In this document: positions 36,374-45,155 of the stretch, in pieces
Position numbering within the stretch: position 1 is the first letter of the stretch
How the letters are laid out: each line of letters opens with the position of its first letter
From: an uncultured Christensenellaceae bacterium
GTDB lineage: Bacteria > Bacillota > Clostridia > Christensenellales > Pumilibacteraceae
Direction of reading: 5' to 3'
DNA: 64,000 nt
Assembly: GCA_910587595.1 (NCBI GenBank)
Contig: CAJULQ010000004.1
Location: 62,001-126,000 of the forward strand
Program-made: the position numbers and the translations under genes
The notes under the pieces: model-generated
Told to the model about the DNA's origin: nothing
The model's input: the letters and a program-made list of their open reading frames with translations, nothing else
Database searches by the model: none

Positions 36374-36995
36374 AAACGTACATGTGCTCGATCACCCGCT
36401 CATTTGCCACAAAGTGGCCATTTTGCGCGATAAGAACACGGGCACCAAACAGTTCCGCGAGCTGATCGAAGAGATCACCACGCTGTTAACGTTCGAAAGT
36501 TTCAAAGAGGTGCCCACCAAAACGGTGATCGTTTCCACCCCGCTCGAAGACTGCGAACAAAAAACGGTGGACGGCGAGGTGGCGATCGTGCCGATCTTGC
36601 GCGCCGGTCTCGGCATGGTGAGCGGCGTGCACACGCTTTTCCCCACCGCCAAAGTGGGGCACATCGGCATGTATCGCGACGAACAGACGCTGCAACCGCA
36701 AGAATACTATTGCAAACTGCCCGAAGGCATCGAAAACATGCAAGTGATCTTGTTGGATCCCATGTTGGCCACGGGCGGCAGTGCGTGCGACGCCATAGAT
36801 CTATTGAAAAAGCGCGGCTGCAAAAAGATCAAGCTGATGAACATAATAGGCGCGCCGGAAGGCGCCCAAAAAGTGGCTGCGTCGCACCCCGACGTGGACG
36901 TGTATATTGCCACGTTAGACCGTTGCCTAAACGAAAACGGCTACATCTTGCCGGGGTTGGGCGACGCGGGCGACCGTTTGTTCGGCACCAAATAG
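36360..36995 (+). CDS. upp: Uracil phosphoribosyltransferase
   Basis: 211 residues, normal length. Opening VHVLDHPLICHKVAILRDKN, the PRPP motif VILLDPMLATGGSA near 126-139 and the C-terminal YILPGLGDAGDRLFGTK are diagnostic. Uracil plus PRPP gives UMP. The GAGGAGGAAAA site lies in the 3' end of uraA, and the two frames overlap by 14 nt, so translation is coupled. Confidence 0.97.
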   Translation: MKAYKNVHVLDHPLICHKVAILRDKNTGTKQFRELIEEITTLLTFESFKEVPTKTVIVSTPLEDCEQKTVDGEVAIVPILRAGLGMVSGVHTLFPTAKVGHIGMYRDEQTLQPQEYYCKLPEGIENMQVILLDPMLATGGSACDAIDLLKKRGCKKIKLMNIIGAPEGAQKVAASHPDVDVYIATLDRCLNENGYILPGLGDAGDRLFGTK

Positions 36996-36998
36996 CGC

Positions 36999-37028
36999 TT
37001 GACAAACACAACGCTTTTGTAGTATAAT
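36999..37028 (+). promoter_or_regulatory. Promoter of the TM1266-ABC operon
   Basis: TTGACA at 36999-37004, 18-nt spacer, TATAAT at 37023-37028. Confidence 0.85.
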
Positions 37029-37034
37029 AGCACC

Positions 37035-37200
37035 GTACCTGAACCGAAAGCATGCTGACGGCAAAGGGAAGAACGATTTGTAAATTCACGCGCAAACGGT
37101 GCGAGCCGTTTGTGCGGTCGGCCGAGCCACGGCGCGGTCGGCTGAATGATATACCCGCTCTTTCCTTATTTTCGGAAAGGGCGGTTTTGTGTATAAGGAG
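37035..37200 (+). promoter_or_regulatory. Long structured leader with attenuator-like hairpin
   Basis: About 170 nt of untranslated leader. A perfect seven-pair hairpin (CAAACGG / CCGTTTG) lies at 37093-37112. An 11-pair terminator-like stem (CCGCTCTTTCC / GGAAAGGGCGG) lies at 37155-37188 followed by four T, just before the AAGGAG site at 37195. This is the layout of a riboswitch or attenuator, but I could not match a known class. The frame of the next gene is open through part of it, so an N-terminal extension cannot be excluded. Confidence 0.5.
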
Positions 37201-37207
37201 AAAAAAC

Positions 37208-37444
37208 ATGATCGCATTGATCGGCATATTGGTGCGCAACGAAGAGGCGGCCGAGAGAGTGAACGAGCTTTTGCACGACTACCGCGACGCGGTGTGCGGG
37301 CGTTTGGGGTTGCCTTTGCGCGACAAAGGGCTGAACGTGATATCGGTGGTGTTGGATACCGACGCGGGGCGCGTGAACGCGCTTACGGGAAAGCTGGGGC
37401 GTTTGCCCGACGTGAAAGCCAAGGCGCTGTATGGCAACGAGTAG
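37208..37444 (+). CDS. TM1266-type iron-only hydrogenase system regulator (ACT-like)
   Basis: 78 residues. The sequence IGILVRNEEAAERVNELLHDYRD, LPLRDKGLNVISVVLDTD, LTGKLGRLPDVKAKALY closely follows the TM1266 family of small ACT-like proteins found with [FeFe]-hydrogenase genes. Their biochemical role is not settled. No hydrogenase or maturase gene lies in this window. AAGGAG lies before the ATG at 37208. A lipoprotein and permease gene follow within 50 bp and appear to be in the same operon, under the structured leader. Confidence 0.88.
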   Translation: MIALIGILVRNEEAAERVNELLHDYRDAVCGRLGLPLRDKGLNVISVVLDTDAGRVNALTGKLGRLPDVKAKALYGNE

Positions 37445-37489
37445 CGCGCGGAGAGAGTAGACACGCAAAAAAGAGGAGAATATAAAGGT

Positions 37490-38479
37490 ATGAAAAAGTT
37501 AGTAACGGCGGCGCTGGCCGCATTGTTGTGTTTGTGCATGTTGGCGGGTTGCGGCGACAAGACCCAAAAGGCGCATATCTACGCGCCCGACGGCGCGCCC
37601 GCGATCGGGTTGGCAAAACTCATGCACGACGGCATGGCGGACACGCAATTCACCGTGGTGGCGCCCAACACGATCGGCGGACATGTTTTGAACGGCGACG
37701 CGGACATTGCCATAATGCCCACCAACGCCGCCGCGCTGTTATACGGCAAGGGCGTGGACATCGCCATGCTGGGCGTGACCAACTTCGGCAGTTTGTATTT
37801 GGTGGGCGTGGGAGAAACGCCCGACTCTCTCGCCGCGCTCAAAGGCCAAGTGGTGTATAGCATAGGGCAAGGCAACGTGCCCGATCTCGTGTTTCGTTAT
37901 CTTCTCAAAAGCGCGGGCATAGAGTATGTGCTGTCGGACATTAAGCAAGCGGACAAAGTGAGTTTGGCGTATGTGAGCGAGGGCACCGAGATCGTGGGCG
38001 GCTTGAAAACGGGCGCCATGCAATACGGCGTTGTCAGCGAACCCGCGGCCACCATGGTGGCAAAGCAAACAAACAACGCGGCCCAAAAACTTTTGAGCAT
38101 ACAAACGCTGTACGAAAGCGCCACGGGGTCGACGCACGGCTTTCCCCAAGCCGCGCTCGTCGTGAAAAAGTCTTTTCTGAAAAACAATGCCGACTACGTA
38201 AAAAACTTTACGGCGGCGTTTAAGGCGGGCGTTGCGTGGGCGGAAAGCGAGCCGGATGCCGCGCTCGCGGCCATCAAGGCGGCGGGCAGCACCGCGGTGG
38301 GTGCGCTCAACCAAAGCATTGCCAAAGGGTGCAACCTCGGCTTTACGGCGGCGGCCGATTGCAAAGAGCAACTGCTTGCGTTTTTCACCGCGTTGCAAGA
38401 GGTGGCGCAAACGGGGGAAACGCCCGTAGGCAAATTGCCCGACGACGCCTTTTTCTTGGCCGATCCCACGGCGGAATAA
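37490..38479 (+). CDS. ABC transporter substrate-binding lipoprotein, NitT/TauT/SsuA-like
   Basis: 329 residues. A lipoprotein signal ends in LAGC near residue 20. The mature protein has the two-domain NMT1/SsuA-like fold pattern: IYAPDGAPAIGLAKLM, DADIAIMPTNAAALLY, LKGQVVYSIGQGNVPD, VVSEPAATMVAKQ. Relatives bind nitrate, sulfonates, thiamine precursors and other small molecules; the ligand is not readable. The permease gene follows 7 bp downstream. Confidence 0.85.
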   Translation: MKKLVTAALAALLCLCMLAGCGDKTQKAHIYAPDGAPAIGLAKLMHDGMADTQFTVVAPNTIGGHVLNGDADIAIMPTNAAALLYGKGVDIAMLGVTNFGSLYLVGVGETPDSLAALKGQVVYSIGQGNVPDLVFRYLLKSAGIEYVLSDIKQADKVSLAYVSEGTEIVGGLKTGAMQYGVVSEPAATMVAKQTNNAAQKLLSIQTLYESATGSTHGFPQAALVVKKSFLKNNADYVKNFTAAFKAGVAWAESEPDAALAAIKAAGSTAVGALNQSIAKGCNLGFTAAADCKEQLLAFFTALQEVAQTGETPVGKLPDDAFFLADPTAE

Positions 38480-38485
38480 CGCCCC

Positions 38486-39241
38486 GTGCGCAAGCAAGCC
38501 AAAAACATCGTATATACCTTTTTGGGGGCGGCGAGCATTGTGGTCGTGTGGTGGATCGCGGCGGCGATATACGACAAGCCGCTGTTGTTGCCCACGCCCG
38601 CCGAGGCGTTGCGGGAATTGGGGCGCGAACTGTTTGTCGCGCCGCGCCGCGCGCTGTTTTGGCGTAGCTTTTGCGGGTCGCTGTGGCGCAGTTTGGCGGC
38701 GTTTGCCGCGGCGGGCGTTTTAGCGGGCGTGTTTGCCTTTGCGGGCAAAGCGTTTGCGCCGCTACGTCGTATTTTGGCGCCCGTGGTGGGCGTGCTGCGG
38801 GCGGTGCCCACCATGAGCGTGATATTGTTGCTTGTGCTGTGGGCGGGCGGCGACCGTACGCCGCTGTTCGTGTCGGGGTTGGTGATATTCCCCGTGTTGT
38901 ACAGCGGATTGGAAGGCGCGCTGGCCGCCGTGCCCGTAGAGTTGGAAGAAACGGCGCGGCTGTACGGGGGCAACGCGTGGCACACGTTCGCGCACGTGTA
39001 TTTGCCGCTGTCGGCGCCATCCTTTTTGCCCGTGGCGGGGGGCGCGGCATCGCTCACGCTCAAGCTTACCGTGGCGGCCGAGGTGTTGGCGCAAACGCGC
39101 AACAGTATCGGCATGCTCATGCAACAAACGCGCGTATACTTCGAGATCGGGCGGCTGATGGCGCTTACCGTGGCGGTGGTGGTCGCGTCGCTTTTGTTGG
39201 AGCTTATTATATATGCGGTGCGAAAAGCCGTTGCCTATTAA
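38486..39241 (+). CDS. ABC transporter permease, SsuC/TauC-like
   Basis: 251 residues with six membrane segments (GAASIVVVWWIAAAIY at the start). The coupling loop ELEETARLYGGNAWHTFAHVYLPLSAPSF near residues 151-180 is typical of the SsuC/ThiX-type permeases. The GTG at 38486 is the only reasonable start; no clear ribosome site is seen, so it may depend on coupling to the binding-protein gene ending 6 bp earlier. No ATPase gene follows: the next gene is convergent. The importer must borrow or use an ATPase encoded elsewhere. Confidence 0.87.
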   Translation: MRKQAKNIVYTFLGAASIVVVWWIAAAIYDKPLLLPTPAEALRELGRELFVAPRRALFWRSFCGSLWRSLAAFAAAGVLAGVFAFAGKAFAPLRRILAPVVGVLRAVPTMSVILLLVLWAGGDRTPLFVSGLVIFPVLYSGLEGALAAVPVELEETARLYGGNAWHTFAHVYLPLSAPSFLPVAGGAASLTLKLTVAAEVLAQTRNSIGMLMQQTRVYFEIGRLMALTVAVVVASLLLELIIYAVRKAVAY

Positions 39242-39278
39242 ATACGGCCAAGGCGGTTTGTCGTCGCCCAAACAAATA

Positions 39279-39319
39279 AAAAGACGGGAACGCCTTATGC
39301 GGCAGTCCCGTCTTTTTTT
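39279..39319. terminator. Bidirectional terminator between the ABC operon and an XRE gene
   Basis: Stem AAAAGACGGGA / TCCCGTCTTTT with a 16-nt loop and T runs on both strands. Confidence 0.85.
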
Positions 39320-39774
39320 CAGCGGCGCGGATTGTCCGTGCGGCCGAGCAAGTAATCGAGCGACACATCGAAGAAGTCGGCCAAAATAAGAAGGTCGTCC
39401 AAAACGGGCACATAATCGAACTTTTTCCATTGCGAGATGTTGCTTTTGTTGATGTGCGTGCGCTTGCTCAGTTCATACGCCGTCAGCTCTTTGCTCGCCA
39501 GCAAAGCGGCAAAGCGCTCGTGGAAAGAGGTCGTGCGCGACGGGCGCTCCCACTCGCAGTTGTCGGAAAGCCCCAACAGATAGTCGAGCGAAACCTCGAA
39601 TCGATCGGCTATGCGCGCCAAGATCTGCGGCTTGAGCAAAATGCCGTAGTTGTAAGCTTTGGTAAACAGTGCGTACGAAATGCCCAGCTTTTGCGCGGTG
39701 GCGGTTTTGGTTTTTTCGTTGGTTTCGGCCACCAATTCTTGAAAACGTTTTTGGAATTCGGGGGAGATCGCCAT
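39319..39774 (-). CDS. Tandem XRE-domain regulator paired with a SLOG-like gene
   Basis: 151 residues with two XRE-like units in one chain: the first (about 1-72) ends SLDYLLGLSDN, and the second (about 82-148) contains AYELSKRTHINKSNISQWKKF and ends SLDYLLGRTDNPRR. Fusion of two such domains is less usual than the single-domain repressors elsewhere in the window. The start ATG at 39774 has an AGAGAGGA site. It is divergent from the 146-residue protein at 39908, with 133 bp between them, and is the likely regulator of that gene. Confidence 0.82.
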   Translation of the reverse strand: MAISPEFQKRFQELVAETNEKTKTATAQKLGISYALFTKAYNYGILLKPQILARIADRFEVSLDYLLGLSDNCEWERPSRTTSFHERFAALLASKELTAYELSKRTHINKSNISQWKKFDYVPVLDDLLILADFFDVSLDYLLGRTDNPRR

Positions 39775-39907
39775 AAAAATCCTCTCTTTTTGCGCAAGAA
39801 TTTTGTATGATTGTATGGACAGTGCCGTTAAAATTATGATACAATAAAGAAAAGGCGCAATGGTTAAATGTTATACAGCCATTAACTACACAAGAGGGGT
39901 GAACACT
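39775..39907. promoter_or_regulatory. Divergent control region with ATTGTAT/ATACAAT inverted repeat
   Basis: An inverted repeat of ATTGTAT (39810-39816) and ATACAAT (39839-39845) spans the probable rightward promoter, TGGACA at 39816-39821, 18-nt spacer, TACAAT at 39840-39845. A second TTGTAT lies at 39803. These may be the sites of the divergent XRE protein. Confidence 0.5.
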
Positions 39908-40348
39908 ATGGCGGGGTGTTTGGTGATCGGGCAAAATGCGAGCAGCAGATTGTGTCGCGCCACGGCCGAGCAAGTGCGCAGCATCATGCAAATGCTTATT
40001 TACGAAAAGGGCGTTACCGATTTTTACGCGTGGGGCAACAACAAATTCGAGTTGCACTGCGGCACGCTGTTGATCCGTTCGTTTTCCGACGCGGTGTGGG
40101 AAGAGGTGACCGAGTATGTAGACGCCGCGGGGTTTCGGCAAGGCGAAGTGCGGTGCGAGGTGTTGGGGCGTTGGGCCAATTGCCCCGATATGCGCGACGT
40201 GCCGCCCTACGTGATCGAGCGCGCCACCGTCAAACTCGTGCGCAAAGCCGACTTTATCATAGCGGGCATGGAGCGGCAAAGCGACAGGGTGGCGGCGGTG
40301 CAATACGGCCTCGAATTGGGCAAACCCGTTTGGAAGGTTTTTGCATAA
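39908..40348 (+). CDS. SLOG/YpsA-like protein paired with an XRE regulator, copy 1
   Basis: 146 residues. It opens CLVIGQNASS and has a middle EKGVTDFYAWGNNKFE. It ends RKADFIIAGMERQSDRVAAVQYGLELGKPVWKVFA (read in two parts), a pattern like the nucleotide-binding Rossmann-type SLOG/YpsA fold: glycine turn, conserved Gly-rich centre, and a final strand after an LGK turn. The protein at 50600 is a clear homologue, sharing KAD-I-AGME-Q-D-VA---YG--LGK-V--VFA and LG-WAN. Both are divergent from an XRE gene. No catalytic residues are evident. The start ATG follows GAGGGGTG. Function unknown. Confidence 0.65.
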   Translation: MAGCLVIGQNASSRLCRATAEQVRSIMQMLIYEKGVTDFYAWGNNKFELHCGTLLIRSFSDAVWEEVTEYVDAAGFRQGEVRCEVLGRWANCPDMRDVPPYVIERATVKLVRKADFIIAGMERQSDRVAAVQYGLELGKPVWKVFA

Positions 40349-40500
40349 GTTTTTCGAAAGCGAAAAGCGGGATTTTACCCGATTCGCTTTTTTTCGCGGC
40401 GTAGAGGTGCCTTTGCGGGCGCGAGAGGGCATATATTGAAAATTCGCTGTAATTTTTGCGGCTTAGACGGCGCAAAACGCTTTCTTTTTGCGCGCGATTA

Positions 40501-40509
40501 TGATATACT
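40501..40509 (+). promoter_or_regulatory. Extended -10 promoter of gyrB-gyrA
   Basis: TGA directly before TATACT at 40504-40509; the -35 region (TTTCTT at 40481) is weak. Confidence 0.5.
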
Positions 40510-40548
40510 GTTAAGGTAGAAAATCCCCCAAGAGGAGAGCAACGCAAA

Positions 40549-42459
40549 ATGGCGAAAAAGGTAGACACGCAATACGACAGCAGCGAGATACAGGTGCTCG
40601 AGGGCTTAGAGCCCGTACGCAAGCGCCCCGGCATGTATATCGGCAGCACGGACGAGCGCGGCTTGCACCACTTGATCGTGGAGATCGTGGACAACAGCGT
40701 AGACGAGGCGTTGGCCGGCTATTGCGACACGATCATTGTGGAACTTACGAAAGAGGGCGCGGTGTCGGTTACCGATAACGGCCGCGGCATTCCCGTAGAC
40801 ATCCACCCCAAAGAAAAAGTAAGCTCTGTGCAAGTGGTGCTCACCAAATTGCACGCGGGCGGCAAGTTCGGCGGCGGCGGATATAAGGTGTCGGGCGGCT
40901 TGCACGGCGTGGGTCTGTCGGTGGTGAACGCGCTCAGCGAATGGCTGGAAGTGGAAGTGTGCAAAAACGGCCGCATCTACCGCCAAAAATACAACCGCGG
41001 CGTTCCCATGCGCGCGTTGGCCGAGATCGGCATGACCGATCGCACGGGCACCAAAGTGACTTTTTTCCCCGACGACGAGATCTTCGAGAGTATCGAATTT
41101 CAGTATGATCTGATCCGCACGCGCATGCGCGAGGTGGCGTATCTCAACCGCGGCCTCACCATTCAGTTGCTCGATAACCGACCCGGCCGCGAAAAGCAAG
41201 AAACGTTCCGCTACGACGGCGGTATTCTCGATTTCGTGGACTACCTAAACCGCAGCAAAGAAACGCTGTTTCCGCAGTCGCTGTATATAGACAAGGAATA
41301 TAAAGACAACACCATTGAGATCGCCATGCAGTATAACGACAGCTACAGCGAGCTCATCTATTCGTATGCCAACAACATAAACACCGAAGAGGGCGGCACC
41401 CACTTGGTGGGCTTTAAGAACGCGCTCACCAAGGTGATCAACGATTACGCCCACGAACAAAAGGTGATCAAAGAAGAAGAAAAGCTGACGGGCGACGACG
41501 TGCGCGAAGGCTTAACGGCCATTGTGAGCGTTAAACTCACCGAGCCGCAGTTCGAAGGGCAGACCAAAACCAAGCTCGGCAACAGCGAAATGCGCGGGCT
41601 GGTGGAAAAGGCGCTGACCGACGGATTGGGCACCTATTTGGAAGAGAACCCCAAAGAGGCGCGCGAATTGGTGCTCAAGTGCATAACCGCCCAACGCGCG
41701 CGCGACGCGGCGCGCAACGCCCGCGAACTGACGCGGCGCAAAGGCGTGCTCGAAACCACCACGTTGCCGGGCAAATTGGCCGACTGTTCCGACCGCGACC
41801 CCGCGCATTGTGAGATCTATATAGTGGAGGGCGACTCCGCCGGCGGCACGGCCAAGCAAGGGCGCGACCGCAGATTTCAAGCCATTTTGCCGCTAAGGGG
41901 CAAGATCTTGAACGTGGAAAAGGCGCGGCTGGGCAAAGTTTTGGAAAACGCCGAAATAAAAGCCATGATCACCGCGTTCGGTTGCGGCGTGGGCGAGGAG
42001 TTCGACGAAAGCAAGCTGCGCTACGACAAGATCATCTGTATGACCGATGCCGACGTAGACGGCAGTCATATCCGCATATTGCTGCTTACGTTCTTTTTCC
42101 GCTTTATGCGGCCGCTTATCGAGAAAGGGCACGTTTACAGCGCCATGCCGCCGCTATATAAGGTGAGCAAGGGCAAAAACGACAACTACTGCTATTCGGA
42201 AAAAGAACTCAACGAAACGTTGGATAAGCTGGGGCGCAAGGGTTGCGAGGTGCAACGCTACAAAGGCTTGGGCGAGATGAACGCCGAACAATTGTGGCAC
42301 ACCACCATGAGCCCCGAATTCCGCACCTTAAAGCAAGTGACCATGGACGACGCGTTCGCCGCCGACGAGATATTCACCGTGCTGATGGGCGAGGTGCCCG
42401 AACTCAGACGGCAGTTTATAGAGTCCAACGCCAAACTCGTGAAAGAGTTAGACATTTAA
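40549..42459 (+). CDS. gyrB: DNA gyrase subunit B
   Basis: 636 residues. GHKL ATPase domain with LEPVRKRPGMYIGS, EIVDNSVDEA and VSGGLHGVGLSVVNALS. The Toprim region has YIVEGDSAGGTAKQGRDR and metal-binding DADVDGSHI, and the C-terminus has RYKGLGEMNAEQLW. It supplies ATP hydrolysis and DNA binding for negative supercoiling. It is followed by gyrA after 13 bp. The pair is not next to dnaA, dnaN or recF, so it seems to lie away from a classic origin cluster. The start has AGAGGAGAG upstream. Confidence 0.97.
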   Translation: MAKKVDTQYDSSEIQVLEGLEPVRKRPGMYIGSTDERGLHHLIVEIVDNSVDEALAGYCDTIIVELTKEGAVSVTDNGRGIPVDIHPKEKVSSVQVVLTKLHAGGKFGGGGYKVSGGLHGVGLSVVNALSEWLEVEVCKNGRIYRQKYNRGVPMRALAEIGMTDRTGTKVTFFPDDEIFESIEFQYDLIRTRMREVAYLNRGLTIQLLDNRPGREKQETFRYDGGILDFVDYLNRSKETLFPQSLYIDKEYKDNTIEIAMQYNDSYSELIYSYANNINTEEGGTHLVGFKNALTKVINDYAHEQKVIKEEEKLTGDDVREGLTAIVSVKLTEPQFEGQTKTKLGNSEMRGLVEKALTDGLGTYLEENPKEARELVLKCITAQRARDAARNARELTRRKGVLETTTLPGKLADCSDRDPAHCEIYIVEGDSAGGTAKQGRDRRFQAILPLRGKILNVEKARLGKVLENAEIKAMITAFGCGVGEEFDESKLRYDKIICMTDADVDGSHIRILLLTFFFRFMRPLIEKGHVYSAMPPLYKVSKGKNDNYCYSEKELNETLDKLGRKGCEVQRYKGLGEMNAEQLWHTTMSPEFRTLKQVTMDDAFAADEIFTVLMGEVPELRRQFIESNAKLVKELDI

Positions 42460-42472
42460 CGGAGAAACAGCC

Positions 42473-44977
42473 ATGAAAAAGAGAAACTACAGCGACGACG
42501 AAATAAAGCACGTAGACAACACAAAAGTTATCAAAGTACAGCTCGAAGAAGAAATGAAAACGTCGTTTATCGCCTATGCCATGGCGGTAAACGTTTCGCG
42601 CGCCATACCCGACGTGCGCGACGGCTTAAAGCCGGTGCACCGCCGCATTCTGTATTCCATGGGCGAGCTCAATTTGTTTTCGGATAAGCCGTACCGCAAG
42701 TGCGCGCGTATCGTGGGCGACGTGCTGGGCAAATATCACCCGCACGGCGACAGCGCGGTGTATATGGCGCTCGTGCGCTTGGCGCAAGACTTCTCCATTC
42801 GTTGCCCGCTCGTGGACGGGCACGGCAACTTCGGATCGGTGGACGGCGATCCCCCCGCGGCGCAACGTTACACCGAGGCAAGACTGAGTAAGATTGCGGG
42901 CGAAATGCTCCGCGATATCGATAAAGAAACGGTGGATTGGTACCCCAACTTCGACGACACGTTGGAGCAACCCACCGTGTTGCCGTCGCGCTTTCCCAAC
43001 TTGTTGGTGAACGGCTCGGACGGTATCGCCGTGGGTATGGCCACCAATATCCCGCCGCACAACCTCGGCGAGGTGATCAACGGCGTGTGCGCGCTCATCG
43101 ATAATCCGGAGATCACGGTAGACGAACTCATGCAGTACGTCCCCGCGCCCGATTTCCCCACGGGCGGCCTTATCATGGGGCGGGCGAATATCCGCCACGC
43201 CTACCGTACGGGCAAGGGCGGCGTGGTGATCCGCGCCAAAACGGAAATAGAAGAATACCCCATGCGCGACGGCAGCAGCCAAATGCGCCAGCGTATCATC
43301 GTTACCGAACTGCCCTACCAAGTGAACAAGGCCGAGCTTATCAAGTATATCGCCGATATGGTGAAAGATAAGCGCATAGAGGGCATCTCGGACATCAAAG
43401 AAGAGAGCGACCGCCAAGGCATGCGCATCGTTATCGAAGTAAAGCGCGACGCGCAAGCGCAAGTGGTGCTCAACACGTTGTATAAACACACCGATCTGCA
43501 AACCAGCAACGGCATCACGTTCTTGGCGCTCGTGAACGGCGAACCCAAGATCTTGAACCTCAAAGAAATGCTCTACTATTATTTGGAGCACCAAAAAGAG
43601 GTGGTGTTGCGCCGCACGCGTTACGACCTCGAAAAAGCGGAAGAGCGTGCGCATATCTTAGAAGGTCTTGTCAAAGCGCTGGCCAACATCGATAAAGTGG
43701 TGGCCATCATCAAAGCGAGCCGCGATAAATACGAGGCGTGCGAAAAATTGATGAGCGAGTTTATCCTTTCGGATAAGCAAGCCAACGCTATCTTGGAAAT
43801 GCGCTTGCAACGGCTCACGAGCTTGGAAGTGGAGCACCTCCGCGCCGAGTTGGCCGCGCTCAAAGAAACCATTGCCGATCTTAAAAACATTATCGCCAAT
43901 CCCCACCGCGTGGAAGAGATCGTGAAAAACGAGCTCAACGAGGTAAAGGAAAAATACGATACCCCCCGCCGCACCGAGCTTTGCATCGACTACGACGAGA
44001 TCGACATCGGCGACTTGATCGAAAAAGAAGACGTGGTGATCTCTATGACGCACTACGGCTATATCAAGAGATTGCCCACCACCGAATACCGCGCCCAACA
44101 CCGCGGCGGTAAGGGCATTACGGCGCACCGTCCCAAAGAAGAAGACTTTGTGGAGAACATGTTCGTAACGTGCACGCACGATAATTTGCTGTTCTTTACC
44201 AACTTCGGCAAAGTATATTCCATCAAGGCGTATGAGGTGCCGGAGGCGGAACGCACCGCCAGAGGCCGCGCCATCGTCAATTTGTTGCAGCTGAGCGAGG
44301 GCGAAAAGGTAAACGCCGTTATCCGTATCAACGAAGAAATGCGCGGCAACTTGATCATGGCCACCAAACGCGGCCTTATCAAAAAGACGGCGCTCGATGA
44401 ATTCTCGTCTATCCGCAAAGTGGGCAAAATAGCCATTAGCTTGGTGGAGGACGACGAGCTCATTTCCGTGCAGCTCACGTGCGGGCGCGACGAGATCTTG
44501 GTGGCGTCCAGCGCGGGCAAGTGCATACGTTTCAGCGAGGAAGACGTCCGCCTTATGGGGCGCGACACGCAAGGCGTTAAGTCTATGAAGATAGACGAAG
44601 ACGCCTACATCGTGGACATGACGGTCATTCGCGACGGTTGCGAGATCCTTACCGTGTCGCAAAACGGATACGGCAAGCGCACCGATTTGGAGGACTACCG
44701 CTTGCAGAGCCGTGCGGGCAAAGGCATCAAAGCGGGCACGTTCAACAAAAAGACGGGCCGGCTGGTAAACATGAAACAGATAATGCCCGACGACGACATC
44801 ATGGTGATCGCCGACAACGGCACGATTATTCGTATGCGCGCCAAAGAGGTTAGCAAGATCGGCCGCGATACCCAAGGCGTGCGCATGATGAAAATGAAGA
44901 ACGAGGGCAGCAGCGTGGTGTGCGTGGCCGTGGCGCAACCCGAACCCGAAGAGGAAGAGGGCGAAACGGCCGAATAA
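42473..44977 (+). CDS. gyrA: DNA gyrase subunit A, with Met at the usual acidic quinolone contact
   Basis: 834 residues. The start of the catalytic domain reads SRAIPDVRDGLKPVHRRILYSM, with the catalytic Tyr in RYTEARLS. The GyrA box is QHRGGKG near residue 540, which identifies a gyrase and not topoisomerase IV, and beta-pinwheel repeats follow. In the quinolone region the sequence is HPHGDSAVYMALVRLAQDF, so the Ser (residue 94, E. coli 83) is kept but the position of E. coli Asp87 is Met98. Acts with GyrB, 13 bp upstream. Confidence 0.97.
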   Translation: MKKRNYSDDEIKHVDNTKVIKVQLEEEMKTSFIAYAMAVNVSRAIPDVRDGLKPVHRRILYSMGELNLFSDKPYRKCARIVGDVLGKYHPHGDSAVYMALVRLAQDFSIRCPLVDGHGNFGSVDGDPPAAQRYTEARLSKIAGEMLRDIDKETVDWYPNFDDTLEQPTVLPSRFPNLLVNGSDGIAVGMATNIPPHNLGEVINGVCALIDNPEITVDELMQYVPAPDFPTGGLIMGRANIRHAYRTGKGGVVIRAKTEIEEYPMRDGSSQMRQRIIVTELPYQVNKAELIKYIADMVKDKRIEGISDIKEESDRQGMRIVIEVKRDAQAQVVLNTLYKHTDLQTSNGITFLALVNGEPKILNLKEMLYYYLEHQKEVVLRRTRYDLEKAEERAHILEGLVKALANIDKVVAIIKASRDKYEACEKLMSEFILSDKQANAILEMRLQRLTSLEVEHLRAELAALKETIADLKNIIANPHRVEEIVKNELNEVKEKYDTPRRTELCIDYDEIDIGDLIEKEDVVISMTHYGYIKRLPTTEYRAQHRGGKGITAHRPKEEDFVENMFVTCTHDNLLFFTNFGKVYSIKAYEVPEAERTARGRAIVNLLQLSEGEKVNAVIRINEEMRGNLIMATKRGLIKKTALDEFSSIRKVGKIAISLVEDDELISVQLTCGRDEILVASSAGKCIRFSEEDVRLMGRDTQGVKSMKIDEDAYIVDMTVIRDGCEILTVSQNGYGKRTDLEDYRLQSRAGKGIKAGTFNKKTGRLVNMKQIMPDDDIMVIADNGTIIRMRAKEVSKIGRDTQGVRMMKMKNEGSSVVCVAVAQPEPEEEEGETAE

Positions 44978-45020
44978 TATAGCAGAATGCTTTCGGCGAT
45001 AAAAAGCTTAAAAAAACGCC

Positions 45021-45155
45021 AAGGGGAGGGGCACAGTTCAGTGTCCCTCCCCTTGACATTCCACCCCGCAACTAAGAAATAGCCCCCTCGGCTACGCTCG
45101 GGGTGACGGTGTGAAGGCATGTCATTTCGACCGAGCGGAGCGAGTGGAGAAATCT
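45021..45155. repeat. Left composite repeat bracketing cassette B
   Basis: It begins with a strong hairpin (AAGGGGAGGG ... CCCTCCCCTT around CACAGTTCAGTG), then ATTCCACCCCGCAACTAAG, a CCCCTCGGCTACGCTCGGGG unit, and GTCATTTCGACCGAGCGGAG ending GAGAAATCT at 45155. The same order returns at 45762 on the other side of the cassette. The final CT forms part of the stop codon (CTA, 45154-45156) of the leftward cargo gene. No separate gyrA terminator is seen, so the hairpin may serve as one. Confidence 0.85.

Noticed and set aside
37035..37200. TPP, SAM, cobalamin, FMN, THF, glycine or T-box leader
   Set aside because: The conserved core sequences of these classes could not be found; only generic hairpins are present.
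42473..44977. Topoisomerase IV subunit A instead of gyrase
   Set aside because: The QHRGGKG GyrA box and pairing with a gyrase-type B subunit favour gyrase.
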